A DNA stretch of 28,151 nucleotides from Anaerolineales bacterium (GCA_025966435.1 JAICRQ010000002.1:1-28151), one strand, 5' to 3'; counted from the stretch's first letter, positions 16,106-24,750 are shown. A program made the numbers and translations. Notes: generated by a model not told the origin, from the sequence alone.

Positions 16106-16777
16106 ATGTGTGGACGATTTACATTAACCGTTAACCCGGCGGAGGTACAGGAAGCCTTCAGCACGTATACCTTTCCGCAGCAGTTTGCGCCGCGCTTCAA
16201 TATTGCGCCGACGCAGCCTGTGCTCGTCATCCCGAACGACGATCAAAACACAGCAGATTTTTTCGTATGGGGTCTGATCCCCATGTGGGCAAAGGATCCG
16301 AGCATTGGCAACCGGATGATCAACGCCCGTGCCGAAACACTCGAGGAAAAACCGGCGTTCCGCGGCAGCCTTAAGTACAAACGATGCCTGGTCCTTGCCG
16401 ATGGCTTCTACGAATGGAAGGCTTCCGAAGGAAAAAAAGCCAAGACGCCGTTCTTCATCCACATGAAAGACCGCAAGCCCTTTGCATTCGCCGGCCTGTG
16501 GGACTCGTGGAACAGCCCGGATGGCTCGCTGGTTAGATCCTGTACCATCATTACCACCGAGCCCAATGAGCTGACAAGCATCATCCACAACCGCATGCCT
16601 GTGATTCTGCACCCGCGCGATTACGCCAGGTGGCTCGATCCTTCGCCTCAGACTCCCGATCAGCTTAAGCCTTTGCTCAAACCCTTCCCTGCTGACCTGA
16701 TGAATGCATATCCGGTCAGCCCACTTGTCAATACTCCTGCAAACGACAAACCCGAATTGGTCGTCCCTGCCAATTAG
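16106..16777 (+). CDS. yedK: SOS response-associated (HMCES/YedK) DNA-protein crosslink protein
   Basis: The 223-residue protein is an SRAP-domain protein that forms a thiazolidine crosslink to abasic sites in single-stranded DNA. The catalytic cysteine is residue 2 (MCGRFT), which fixes the start at ATG 16106, preceded by AAGGAG. Other active-site residues are visible: N73 in NARAET, E103 in GFYEW and H161 in IHNRMPVIL. The length is normal. The MFS gene begins at the base after its stop, so both are probably on one transcript, although the functions are unrelated. No LexA box was recognised upstream. Confidence 0.96.
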   Translation: MCGRFTLTVNPAEVQEAFSTYTFPQQFAPRFNIAPTQPVLVIPNDDQNTADFFVWGLIPMWAKDPSIGNRMINARAETLEEKPAFRGSLKYKRCLVLADGFYEWKASEGKKAKTPFFIHMKDRKPFAFAGLWDSWNSPDGSLVRSCTIITTEPNELTSIIHNRMPVILHPRDYARWLDPSPQTPDQLKPLLKPFPADLMNAYPVSPLVNTPANDKPELVVPAN

Positions 16778-18043
16778 ATGATGCAGGAGACTCGTTTGTC
16801 TATCGCGCGGCGGTTTCCCGCTCTGGCTTCGCGCGACTTTACCATTTTCCTGGTTGGACAATTTGTCTCTGTCATCGGCACGTGGATGCAAAACACAGCG
16901 CAGCCTTATTTGGCGTACCGGATCTCTGGCCGCCCGTTTGACCTGGGCTTGATCGGCTTTGCATCCACGCTGCCGACTCTTCTTCTGGCATTACCGGCGG
17001 GTGTTCTCGTTGAGCGTTGGGACAAGCGGAAGACTGTGATTATTTTCCAGTCCATTATGTCATTGCAGGCTCTCGGGCTTGCGGTATTGACCTTTTCGGG
17101 GCGGGTCCAGATCTGGCATATCAGTGTACTAGCACTCCTGTTCGGTATCGCCAGCGCGGTGGAGATCACCGCGCGACAAGCCATGCTTGTCGAGCTCTCT
17201 GGGCGTGAAGCCCTGCCCAGTGCCATTGCTTTGCAGTCCATGGTGTTTAATATCGGGCGGGTCATTGGGCCTCTGGTGGCTTCCTGGCTGCTGACCTCCA
17301 CCGGCACCGAGGGCAGTGTGTTCCTGGCCAATGGGGTAAGCTATGTGTTTGTGATTGTCGGGTTGTTCATCATACAGACGCGCTACCGGGTGCCGCGTGC
17401 TGAAGGTGAGACAAAAAGCCTGGGAGTCGAATTCCACGAGGGGATGGGATATATCCAGAGGAATACGCTCGTTGCTACGATCATCCTCATGGCGGCGATC
17501 GTCGGATTCTTCGGCTTCCCTCTCGTCCAGCAAATCCCCGCCCTGGCGCGCGATGTACTCAAAATAGCTGGCGACCTCGAGACAGACGTCGCGGCGCGCA
17601 CCAGCCTCTTATACGCGGCGCAGGGAGCGGGCGCTCTCACCGCTGCGCTTCTCGCGGCGTACATGAGTTCCTCCCAGAATAAGGGGCAGATGGTGCTGCT
17701 CGGGCAAATTGCATTTATTTTTCCACTGATCGCTCTGGGCTATGTGCCCAATTTAAGTATTTCGCTGCTTCTGTTAGTGTTGATCGGCTGGGGCACGGTC
17801 ACGCAATTGGTTTCGATGAATACCCTCATCCAGTTGAACGTGCCCAACGAACTGCGCGGGCGTGTTTTTAGCGTATATTTGTGGGCATTGCAGGGGGTGG
17901 CACCGTTTGGGAGCCTGCTCATTGGCTGGCTCGCCCAGAATTGGGGCGTGCCGTTTGCCGCTCTAACCGGCGGCTTAATTTCGCTGGTATCCATTGGTGT
18001 GCTTCACTTGGTAAGCCCGGGCGTACGCCGGGCGCAGGCTTAA
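16778..18043 (+). CDS. MFS transporter (DHA3/EntS-like exporter)
   Basis: The 421-residue protein has 12 predicted helices. It shows the family N-terminus ASRDFTIFLVGQFVSVIGTW (from about residue 17), the loop motif LVERWDKRKTVI (A-motif variant) and ELRGRVFSVYLWALQG in the second half, the pattern of the MFS_3 drug/siderophore exporters. The substrate is unknown. The open frame begins with ATG directly after the yedK stop. An alternative start is TTG at 16796, six bases after AGGAG (16785-16789), which would give 415 residues. The family-like region begins only after that point, so the TTG is a credible true start. Confidence 0.92.
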   Translation: MMQETRLSIARRFPALASRDFTIFLVGQFVSVIGTWMQNTAQPYLAYRISGRPFDLGLIGFASTLPTLLLALPAGVLVERWDKRKTVIIFQSIMSLQALGLAVLTFSGRVQIWHISVLALLFGIASAVEITARQAMLVELSGREALPSAIALQSMVFNIGRVIGPLVASWLLTSTGTEGSVFLANGVSYVFVIVGLFIIQTRYRVPRAEGETKSLGVEFHEGMGYIQRNTLVATIILMAAIVGFFGFPLVQQIPALARDVLKIAGDLETDVAARTSLLYAAQGAGALTAALLAAYMSSSQNKGQMVLLGQIAFIFPLIALGYVPNLSISLLLLVLIGWGTVTQLVSMNTLIQLNVPNELRGRVFSVYLWALQGVAPFGSLLIGWLAQNWGVPFAALTGGLISLVSIGVLHLVSPGVRRAQA

Positions 18044-18070
18044 CGTCAGGTTAGCGTCGAACTGGGCGGG

Positions 18071-18100
18071 TTGACGCCTGTTTTTCGCCCGTGTTATGAT
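18071..18100 (+). promoter_or_regulatory. promoter of the M23 peptidase gene
   Basis: TTGACG (18071-18076) and TATGAT (18095-18100) are 18 bases apart. Transcription should begin near 18107, just before the GGAG at 18110-18113. The architecture is the same as the selB promoter. Confidence 0.7.
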
Positions 18101-18123
18101 GCTCGGTTTGGAGAACGCAATTG

Positions 18124-19275
18124 ATGGACAATAAACTCCCCTCAAAAAAGGACAACGAAGCTCCCGGCTTTTTTTCTCGCCTGTTAAACACACTGGTTGG
18201 CATTGGACTGGGGGAATCGATGCTGCGTGCGGGCACAACGGTGTTTTCGATCCTTTTGCTTGGTATCGTCATCTTCTTATTAAGAATCTTCTACGCACAG
18301 GCTCCCGCCGGGGAGACGGTAAATGCACTCGAAACAGGACCGACCGCTCCCGTGCCCAGCATCGAAAATGTCACCCCCCTGGCAGAGATAGCGTTTGGCG
18401 GCATCCCGCGCCTGGCGGATGTGCATACGACCATCCCATCTCGCCCGCGGCAGGAAGTGATCAAATACACGGTTGTGGAGGGCGATAGCGTTTTTGGGAT
18501 CGCCGAAAAATTCGGGTTGAAGCCTGAGACCATTCTCTGGGGCAATTATTATATTTTGCTGGATGATCCCCATGCCTTGCAGCCCGATCAGGAGCTAAAT
18601 ATCCTGCCCGTAGATGGCACGTATCACGAATGGCAACAAGGTGAGGGGTTGAATGGGATATCTGCTTATTATGGTGTATCGCCAGATGATATCCTCAATT
18701 ACCCGGCTAATAATTTAGACCTTGCCGCGATTGGTGATTTTGCAAACCCCAATATTGCGCCGGGCACATGGCTGGTGGTGCCAGGCGGGCGCCGCGAGTT
18801 CATCGCCTGGAGCGCTCCTCTGGGGGTGACGCGCGAGAACCCGGCTTCTGCCCGGGTGCTGGGACCGGGCGCCTGTGATCCCATTACGGGAGGTGCAGTG
18901 GGGTTTGGCGCATTCATCTGGCCGTCGAACAATCATCTCCTTTCCGGGTTTGACTATCGTCCCGACGCCAACCACTGGGGGATCGACATTGCCGGTAATG
19001 ACGGGGAGGCCGTCTACGCGACCGATGCAGGCGTGGTTGTCTATGCGGGCTGGAACAATTACGGGTATGGGAATATGATCATGGTAGATCACGGCAACGA
19101 CTTCCAGTCCCTGTACGCGCATCTGAGCGCGATCAACGTAGGCTGTGGACAAAGCGTCGGTCAGGGAGATGTCATTGGCGCGGTCGGAAATACCGGGCGT
19201 TCGACTGGCTCGCATCTGCACTTTGAGATTCGGGCGATCTCCTCCTGGGTCAACCCCTGGGATGTGTTGCCGTAA
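18124..19275 (+). CDS. LysM and M23 family metallopeptidase
   Basis: The 383-residue protein is probably an anchored cell-wall endopeptidase. A membrane helix lies at about residues 39-56. A LysM domain follows at about 113-160 (IKYTVVEGDSVFGIAEKFG), then a second LysM-like stretch (GEGLNGISAYYGVSPDDIL, about 174-191). The C-terminal M23 (lysostaphin-type) domain holds zinc and catalytic residues H284 and D288 (HWGIDIA), H333 (YAHLS) and H364/H366 (HLHFEIR). All key residues are present, so it should be active. A TTG three bases upstream of the ATG is an alternative start; GGAG is 10 bases before the ATG and 7 before the TTG. Confidence 0.94.
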   Translation: MDNKLPSKKDNEAPGFFSRLLNTLVGIGLGESMLRAGTTVFSILLLGIVIFLLRIFYAQAPAGETVNALETGPTAPVPSIENVTPLAEIAFGGIPRLADVHTTIPSRPRQEVIKYTVVEGDSVFGIAEKFGLKPETILWGNYYILLDDPHALQPDQELNILPVDGTYHEWQQGEGLNGISAYYGVSPDDILNYPANNLDLAAIGDFANPNIAPGTWLVVPGGRREFIAWSAPLGVTRENPASARVLGPGACDPITGGAVGFGAFIWPSNNHLLSGFDYRPDANHWGIDIAGNDGEAVYATDAGVVVYAGWNNYGYGNMIMVDHGNDFQSLYAHLSAINVGCGQSVGQGDVIGAVGNTGRSTGSHLHFEIRAISSWVNPWDVLP

Positions 19276-19303
19276 GAAATTGATTGGAATAAATCATAGG
19301 CGC

Positions 19304-19332
19304 TTGCAGAAGAAAGTCATCTCGGCTATAAT
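19304..19332 (+). promoter_or_regulatory. tRNA-Val promoter
   Basis: TTGCAG (19304-19309) and TATAAT (19327-19332) are 17 bases apart. The mature tRNA begins 12 bases after the -10 box. Confidence 0.75.
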
Positions 19333-19344
19333 CTGCGTCGCTTT

Positions 19345-19418
19345 GGTCTTGTAGTTCAGTTGGTTAGAACGCACCGTTCACATCGGTGAGGTCACAGGTT
19401 CGAGTCCTGTCAAGACCA
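19345..19418 (+). tRNA. tRNA-Val (anticodon CAC)
   Basis: The 74-base gene folds as a cloverleaf. The acceptor arm is GGTCTTG with CAAGACC, followed by discriminator A. The anticodon arm CACCG-TTCACAT-CGGTG places CAC at 19379-19381, which reads GUG valine codons. The T arm is ACAGG-TTCGAGT-CCTGT. CCA is not encoded. A 5-base A run follows, then a weak AAAGGAG/CTCCTTT stem (19433-19464). Confidence 0.97.
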
Positions 19419-19477
19419 CAAAAAAAGTAGGCAAAGGAGACTACAAAACGCAAACACCTCCTTTTCGTAAAGCTTTA

Positions 19478-19594
19478 TCAATCAACGAATGGATACTCGT
19501 CCCAAATGCCAAAAGGCGCTTTGCCAAATGATTGCGCTTCTAACTTGCTTCTATATAATTCCCTCAATTGCGGATTAGAAATCCACTGATACAT
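19478..19594 (-). pseudogene. C-terminal fragment of an unidentified gene
   Basis: The minus strand encodes 38 codons from ATG 19594 to TGA 19478 with protein-like composition: WISNPQLRELYRSKLEAQ followed by GKAPFGIWDEYPFVD. It looks like the natural C-terminus of a longer soluble protein. An in-frame TAA lies three codons upstream of the ATG, so the rest of the gene has been lost. I do not recognise the family. It lies just downstream of the tRNA in a zone with no intact genes. Confidence 0.45.
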
Positions 19595-19633
19595 GAGCTT
19601 GGCTTATAAAGCGGGTAAATGAGCCGAAAACCA

Positions 19634-19667
19634 GTTCCGCTCCGCGGGTTCAAACCCCGTCGGGAAC
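19634..19667 (+). other. tRNA T-arm-like relic
   Basis: GCGGG-TTCAAAC-CCCGT (19644-19660) matches a tRNA T arm with the standard TTCAAAC loop. GTTCC (19634-19638) and GGAAC (19663-19667) can form an acceptor-like stem around it. No D or anticodon arm fits in between, so this is a relic or a chance hairpin, not a working tRNA. Confidence 0.35.
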
Positions 19668-19890
19668 AACGCAAGGGCGAGCCTGCTTCTGCTTGCTCTA
19701 CTACACGGAGTTACTAACCAGATGGGCGGGTTCTATTTCCCCACCAAGCGGGCGAATACTACCTGCGCTTGTGGTGGCTGTATGTTGCACTTTGGTGGGT
19801 TATAACGCTTGTTGTCATGATGCGATCCAGTTCTCTCATGAAAAAGGACCAACCCGTATTGATAGAACGCGGACATCAATCAACCACATA

Positions 19891-19956
19891 AGAATTAGGA
19901 ATCTTGCCCCTGGCTGCCGTCCCGATGGGGATCCTGGGTTGGATCGTATCGCCCGC
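19891..19956 (+). pseudogene. broken fragment of a CPBP protease gene
   Basis: This stretch encodes LAAVPMGILGWIV, the same residues as the intact CPBP gene at 23.1 kb. At the DNA level 19908-19947 matches 23100-23139 at 39 of 40 bases, with weaker similarity on each side. Compared with the intact copy, about 11 bases are missing after GGATCGT, and a TAA (19889-19891) stands in frame just upstream. The same frame before that stop (from 19718) encodes a hydrophobic stretch, YYLRLWWLYVALWWVITLVV, which may be another membrane-protein remnant. The rest, up to 20309, holds no recognisable gene apart from a 7-bp hairpin at 19991-20006. Confidence 0.6.
19908..19947 (+). repeat. 40-bp direct repeat, left copy
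   Basis: This copy differs from 23100-23139 at a single base and lies in the same orientation. The two copies bracket the regulator gene at a distance of about 3.2 kb. It is a fragment of the CPBP coding region, not a simple-sequence repeat. Confidence 0.85.
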
Positions 19957-20309
19957 TCGGGCACCTAACCTTGGATCCCATCCTCATCAGCTCGCTCAAG
20001 AGCGAGTCGGGTCAGACTGCGAGGTCAAGACATACCGACGTGAAAGCCCTCAACCTGATCGCAATGGATGCAGACCTTTTTGGGCGCTGTCATGCGTCTT
20101 CTACAGCTCAAGCAGGTATGAGGATTAGTGAGTAACTCAATAGGACTCAAAATAACTTAGGTGGAGCCACTGGCGACTTACTGCTCAGCATGATACATCA
20201 TCCCAGGTTTGCTAAATACTCAGTAGATTGTCAGTCCCTGCAACAATTCTGACAAAAATTAGAATACTTTCAACCTAATATCCTGAAACCTATACTAAAA
20301 TTGGGGACC

Positions 20310-22772
20310 GTGAATTACACATTCGGCGTTTGGATCAAGCGCAGACGCAAAGCATTAGATTTGACGCAGCAAGAACTTGCTGAGCGAGTAGGCTGTTCGG
20401 TGGCAACGATAATAAAAATCGAAGCAGATGAACGGCGTCCCTCGCATCAAATTGCTGATCTGCTTGTTAGTCATTTGGAAATTCCGCCGGATCAGCGGAA
20501 ACTGTTCATCAAAGTAGCACGACAGGAAAAAGCCGCCGAACATCTTAATGCGATCTCGAATACTTCCACGCCAGACCTGGTTGCCAAACCCATTCAAACA
20601 AATCTGCCATTTCCACTCACATCCCTGCTTGGACGGGAATATGAAATGCGCGCGATCCTCCAGCAGCTTCAAAATCCGGCCTGTCGCCTCCTGACCCTCA
20701 CAGGTCCTGGAGGCGTCGGTAAGACGCGGCTGGCACTAGAAATTGCGCATCAAATTCGTAAAAAATTCGATCATGGTGCTTGTTTTGTCTCACTGGCTGG
20801 CACCAGCACAGCCGAATTTATCATTCCCACAATTGCGGGTGCACTAGGGTTTTCTTTCTCTGGCGCGGCGGACATGAAAGTACAGCTGTTTAACTTCTTA
20901 AGAGGAAAGCATATCTTACTTGTTCTAGATAATCTGGAACATTTGCTTCCTGGCATCGAAGTGCTGGTGGAACTTCTGGAATTTGCGCCCTATGTTAAAT
21001 TACTAGTGACCTCTCGCGAACAACTAAGTCTCCGAGCGGAATGGGTATTCGAAATACACGGTTTGCCTGTCCCCTCTCATCTAGACTTGAACAAATTAGA
21101 CTCTAACAGCGCCGCGGCTTTATTTATCCAACGAGCCGAACAGGTGCAGATGAATTTTACAGCCAGGCCCGATGATTTGCCTGCAATCGCTCAGATCTGC
21201 CGGCTGGTGGATGGATTGCCACTGGGCCTCGAGCTTGGCGCCGCATGGATCCGCACTATGTCTGTCACAGAGATCGCTCGCGAGATCGAGAAGAACATGG
21301 ATTTTTTAACTACAATGGCGCGCGATGTACCTGTACGCCATCACTCAATCCGCGCGGTATTCGATCATTCGTGGAATCTGCTCTCGGAGGAAGAGCGGCG
21401 GGTGATCACACAACTCTCTATATTCCGTGGCAGCTTTACGGGAGAGGCCGCTCTGCAGATCACGAAGTCCTCTCTGCAATTGTTCGCTGGATTGGTTGGT
21501 AAATCTTTACTGAAACATGAACCTGATGCGAGGCGGTATGAGCTGCATGAGCTCCTGCGGCAGTATGCGGAAGAGAAACTGGCAGCCAATCCTCAAACGC
21601 ATGCTGCAACCAGACAATCGCACGCTGCCTATTATGCCGCGCTCATGCAGCAAAGTTGGATCGATCTACGCAACGCGAACCAGTTAGTGGCGCTGGCAGT
21701 GATAGAGCAGGATATCGAGAACATCCGCACGGCCTGGCAGTACTCGCTGGCGGAAGGAAACAGTGCCGAAGTACTGAAATTCCTGGATAGTTTCTGGGTC
21801 ATCCATGATATCCGGGGCTGGTACCATAGCGGTATTAAGCTCTTTGAGGACGCTGCTGGCCAGGTGCCTCCACCTAGTGAAGATGAGCTATCCAGACTGG
21901 TGCGCGGGAAGGCGCTGGGGTTTGTCGGCTTGTATGCCGGTGTCATCGGGAATCCCGAACGAGGGTTAGCCCTATCTCAGGAAGCCGTGGCAATCTTGGA
22001 GCCCCTGCATCAACCGGAAGCCCTTGGATATGCACTCTTCGGAGCAGCGCTCAATTGCCTCTATAAAAGCGATTTCAAACAGCTTAGCGAAATTGCACAG
22101 TCGATGAGTCAGATCGGCCGGGAGATAGGCGACAAGTGGATGGAAGGATTTGCGATGAACTTTGCTACCGCGATCCTGGCGCAGAAGAATCGATTCGAAG
22201 AGGCGCGAGAGAAAATTGATCGGGCCCTGCAAATATTTGGTAAGGAAATTGGCGAATATCTCGGCCTCACTTGGGCTGCCCTGGTAAGGGGACAATTGGC
22301 ATTGATCCAGGAAGAATACATGAAAGCCAAATCATTCTATGAGCGCAGTCTTAAGGCCAGTCAAGCCCTGAACTATCGCCGCACGACCCAGCAGTCTTAC
22401 GATAATCTGGGGGATGTCGCCCTGTACCTGGGGGAAGTGGAGCAGGCAGAACAGTACTTCCTCCATAGCCTGGAAATTTCTGAGGAGACGGGTCAACACC
22501 GGGAGATCTTAGGGACTCTGTATGATCTAGCCCGTGTGAAAACTGCTCAGGGAAAAAAGGCCCATGCTGTCGAGTTATTAGCTGTTGTGCTGCACCATCC
22601 ACTCAGTACCCTGCACCTCTTCCTCCGAACCGAACCAGTTGTCCTGAGGGATGCAGCGGAAGAGCTTCGGGCCAAATTAGAAGCGGAATTGGAACGGGAG
22701 ACTTATCAGGCAGCCTGGGCGCAGGGACAAACACTGCCGCTGGAAGCAGTTGTGGCGGGATTATTACGATAG
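20310..22772 (+). CDS. XRE-type HTH regulator with STAND ATPase and TPR-like domains
   Basis: The 820-residue protein is a signal-transduction ATPase with DNA-binding ability. Residues about 6-60 are an XRE helix-turn-helix (RRRKALDLTQQELAERVG, then SVATIIKIEADERRPS). The NB-ARC/STAND module shows Walker A GPGGVGKT (132-139), Walker B HILLVLDNLEHL (201-212), LLVTSRE (231-237) and GLPLGLELGA (302-311), then a winged-helix segment with YELHELLRQYAEE (about 410-422). The C-terminal 390 residues are helical TPR-type repeats. Such proteins probably bind a ligand through the repeats and regulate nearby genes. GTG 20310 is taken as the start because the HTH begins there; an in-frame TTG at 20301 is possible. 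TATACT/TAAAAT boxes lie only about 8-13 bases upstream. A strong terminator follows. Confidence 0.9.
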   Translation: MNYTFGVWIKRRRKALDLTQQELAERVGCSVATIIKIEADERRPSHQIADLLVSHLEIPPDQRKLFIKVARQEKAAEHLNAISNTSTPDLVAKPIQTNLPFPLTSLLGREYEMRAILQQLQNPACRLLTLTGPGGVGKTRLALEIAHQIRKKFDHGACFVSLAGTSTAEFIIPTIAGALGFSFSGAADMKVQLFNFLRGKHILLVLDNLEHLLPGIEVLVELLEFAPYVKLLVTSREQLSLRAEWVFEIHGLPVPSHLDLNKLDSNSAAALFIQRAEQVQMNFTARPDDLPAIAQICRLVDGLPLGLELGAAWIRTMSVTEIAREIEKNMDFLTTMARDVPVRHHSIRAVFDHSWNLLSEEERRVITQLSIFRGSFTGEAALQITKSSLQLFAGLVGKSLLKHEPDARRYELHELLRQYAEEKLAANPQTHAATRQSHAAYYAALMQQSWIDLRNANQLVALAVIEQDIENIRTAWQYSLAEGNSAEVLKFLDSFWVIHDIRGWYHSGIKLFEDAAGQVPPPSEDELSRLVRGKALGFVGLYAGVIGNPERGLALSQEAVAILEPLHQPEALGYALFGAALNCLYKSDFKQLSEIAQSMSQIGREIGDKWMEGFAMNFATAILAQKNRFEEAREKIDRALQIFGKEIGEYLGLTWAALVRGQLALIQEEYMKAKSFYERSLKASQALNYRRTTQQSYDNLGDVALYLGEVEQAEQYFLHSLEISEETGQHREILGTLYDLARVKTAQGKKAHAVELLAVVLHHPLSTLHLFLRTEPVVLRDAAEELRAKLEAELERETYQAAWAQGQTLPLEAVVAGLLR

Positions 22773-22858
22773 CCAGAAGCGGACTCAGCGCCAATGCTTT
22801 CACAATTTATGAACGTTAAGATGTTGCTCTGATCTGGTTCCACGTACCGGTAAAAAGG

Positions 22859-22896
22859 GCTGTTTGTGCTTCTCAATCGCACAGACAGCTTTTTTT
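22859..22896 (+). terminator. intrinsic terminator of the regulator gene
   Basis: GCTGTTTGTGC (22859-22869) pairs with GCACAGACAGC (22879-22889), 11 bp with one G-U pair, around a 9-base loop. Seven T residues follow. It separates the regulator transcript from the CPBP genes. The rest of 22773-23020 holds no gene; a TATAAC lies near 22965. Confidence 0.9.
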
Positions 22897-23020
22897 ATTC
22901 TGTATTGGTTTTTTGTCCAGGTTTTTGTATCAGTTACCTATACCAGGAGGGGGGCTTTTTTTTATATAACTAGGACATCGACAAGACCAAATGAGACCCG
23001 AGATACGGATTGGAGGAAAA

Positions 23021-23842
23021 ATGGAAATTACCGCACGAGCCAATGCAATGGCTGGGAGGGGCGAACAGTATTCACTCGGCAGAATTCTGGGCATCTGGGC
23101 CCTGGCTGCCGTCCCGATGGGGATCCTCGGTTGGATCGTCTTCCCTGCCTTATCGCCCGATGCCGGCTCCGATCCGCTTGGAGCGGGCGTCACCCGAATT
23201 ACCTTGCTCACGATCGGTTTGATCTGGCAGTTTGTCCTTTCCATGATCGTCGTCCGACAGGAAGAGGGTAATCTCCGCTGGGAAACCTTCAAGCGCAGGC
23301 TGCGCCTCAACACGCCCCGTGATCCGAAAAGCGGTGAACCTCGCCGCCAATTATGGCTGTGGGTCATTCCGCTTCTGATCGTGATCGTCGTGGCGGAGCT
23401 TTCCTTAATGTCATACGTGAACCGCCTCTGGACAGCGATCTTCCCCTTTTTCGCCGAGCCTGCGGGCTACAGCATGGGCTCGGTCTTCGGATCACAAGAA
23501 ATCTTGGATCGACTGGTGGGTGCTTGGTGGTTCCTTGGCTTATATGTAGCGAATGCCCTCTTCAACACGATCCTGGGAGAAGAGCTTCTATTCCGAGGCG
23601 TGTTGCTGCCCAAGATGGAAGATGTGTTTGGCAAATGGAGCTGGGTGGCAAATGGCGTGCTCTTTGGCTTCTACCATGTTCACCAGCCATGGAGCATTCT
23701 GGGGTCGATCGTTCGAGGTGTCTTGCTCTACGCCTTTCCGAGTTGGCGCTTCCGCAGCACCTGGATGGGCATCATCGTCCATTCTGCGCAGAGTGTTTAC
23801 ATGGCGTTCCTGATCCTGGGCGTTGTGCTCGGTCTGGCATAG
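23021..23842 (+). CDS. CPBP family intramembrane metalloprotease (first)
   Basis: The 273-residue membrane protein has about seven helices and belongs to the CPBP (CAAX protease/bacteriocin-processing, Abi) family. Motif 1 is EELLFR (residues 187-192). Motif 2 is FGFYH (215-219, H219). Motif 3 is H254 in IVHSAQS, with serine at the position usually held by Asn or Asp. The start is ATG 23021, four bases after GGAGG; an earlier in-frame start has no ribosome binding site. CPBP proteins process prenylated or leader peptides or give immunity to bacteriocins; this one's substrate is unknown. It is the first gene after the regulator's terminator, and residues 29-41 share DNA with the fragment at 19.9 kb. 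Confidence 0.9.
   Translation: MEITARANAMAGRGEQYSLGRILGIWALAAVPMGILGWIVFPALSPDAGSDPLGAGVTRITLLTIGLIWQFVLSMIVVRQEEGNLRWETFKRRLRLNTPRDPKSGEPRRQLWLWVIPLLIVIVVAELSLMSYVNRLWTAIFPFFAEPAGYSMGSVFGSQEILDRLVGAWWFLGLYVANALFNTILGEELLFRGVLLPKMEDVFGKWSWVANGVLFGFYHVHQPWSILGSIVRGVLLYAFPSWRFRSTWMGIIVHSAQSVYMAFLILGVVLGLA
23100..23139 (+). repeat. 40-bp direct repeat, right copy
   Basis: This is the copy inside the intact CPBP gene (codons for about residues 27-40). It matches 19908-19947 at 39 of 40 bases in the same orientation. Confidence 0.85.
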
Positions 23843-23925
23843 TCGCGTCATAAGAGAAATGTTCCCTGGACCATGGAATGCTCTGGATATTTCACTGGTA
23901 GATAGATTGAAAAAGGAGATAAAAA

Positions 23926-24744
23926 ATGGAAACGATAAGAAGCAATCGATGGATCTTACCTGCTCTCGCCTTCTTGGCAGCCATCGCGACCAACGCGATT
24001 CTTCCCGGCATTGGCGCGCTCTTGCTGCTGCCTCTGCTACTGATCTTCTGGTTCATACAGCGTTTCTCCCGCAGAGAGATGGGGTTCGTCCTCGGCCGTC
24101 CGCGTCATTACAGTCTTGGTCTGCTCCATCCAGTATTGGTGATCAGCCTGATGGTGATGGTCGCATGGATGGCTGGAGCCACTAACATGGAGAACACCGA
24201 CTGGTCCAGAGTTGGGCTCGATTTCGCACTGATGGCGCTCACGACAATTTTGGCCGCCCTCGTGACCGAAGATGGTTTCTTCCGGGGCTGGCTGTGGGCT
24301 GCGCTCCAACGGGCTGATTTGAGCCTGTCTGGAGTTGCGTTGTGGACGGGCATCGCGTTTGGTGTATGGCACCTACCCTACGCCATCCTGGACGCCGGTT
24401 ACGATCCATTCACCGAACTGCCTCTGTTCATCATCAACGCCTCCATCATCGGCTTCGCCTGGGGACTGCTGCGCTTGATCTCTGGCTCGGTGGTCGTCCC
24501 CTCGGTGGTCCATGGGATCTGGAATGGCGCTGTCTATGTGCTCTTCAACAGGGGATCCGAGATCGGCGCGTTGGGCATTCAGGAGACTGCCATCTTCGGA
24601 CCGGAAGCCGGTTTGCTGGGGCTAGCTTTGAATGTAGCCTATACGATTGGACTGTGGCTCTGGTATAGGCGTGCAGAGGCGAGGCTCGATGCGGCCTCTG
24701 ACTTGCACCGAACACAGGGTGTACAGAGACAAGATGCGGTTTAA
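23926..24744 (+). CDS. CPBP family intramembrane metalloprotease (second)
   Basis: The 272-residue membrane protein has about seven to eight helices. Motif 1 reads EDGFFR (residues 115-120), with aspartate in place of the usual second glutamate. Motif 2 is FGVWH (145-149), and motif 3 is HGIWN (196-200) with the standard H and N. AGGAG precedes the ATG at good spacing. It shares the CPBP motifs with the first protease but little else, so it is not a recent duplicate. The two genes are 83 bases apart and probably co-transcribed. One partner has an atypical motif 1 and the other an atypical motif 3, which hints at division of labour or heteromer formation. Confidence 0.9.
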   Translation: METIRSNRWILPALAFLAAIATNAILPGIGALLLLPLLLIFWFIQRFSRREMGFVLGRPRHYSLGLLHPVLVISLMVMVAWMAGATNMENTDWSRVGLDFALMALTTILAALVTEDGFFRGWLWAALQRADLSLSGVALWTGIAFGVWHLPYAILDAGYDPFTELPLFIINASIIGFAWGLLRLISGSVVVPSVVHGIWNGAVYVLFNRGSEIGALGIQETAIFGPEAGLLGLALNVAYTIGLWLWYRRAEARLDAASDLHRTQGVQRQDAV

Positions 24745-24750
24745 GTTCTC

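Noticed and set aside
16124..16891. 255-codon minus-strand open frame
   Set aside because: It is antisense to yedK, which has all its active-site residues. No domain is visible in the reverse frame.
19571..19660. A full tRNA-Leu or tRNA-Ser gene (anticodon-like arm near 19571-19585 with the T arm at 19644)
   Set aside because: The distance between the two arms is about 55 bases, too long even for a long variable arm, and no matching acceptor or D arm was found. The first part also belongs to the 38-codon minus-strand fragment.
19693..19968. 91-codon open frame in the post-tRNA zone
   Set aside because: Its C-terminal part is an out-of-frame reading of the CPBP fragment, and no ribosome binding site or family-like segment is present.
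22982..22989. CAAGACCA as a possible att copy of the tRNA-Val 3' end
   Set aside because: The match is only eight bases and flanking bases differ. No integrase gene is present between it and the tRNA.
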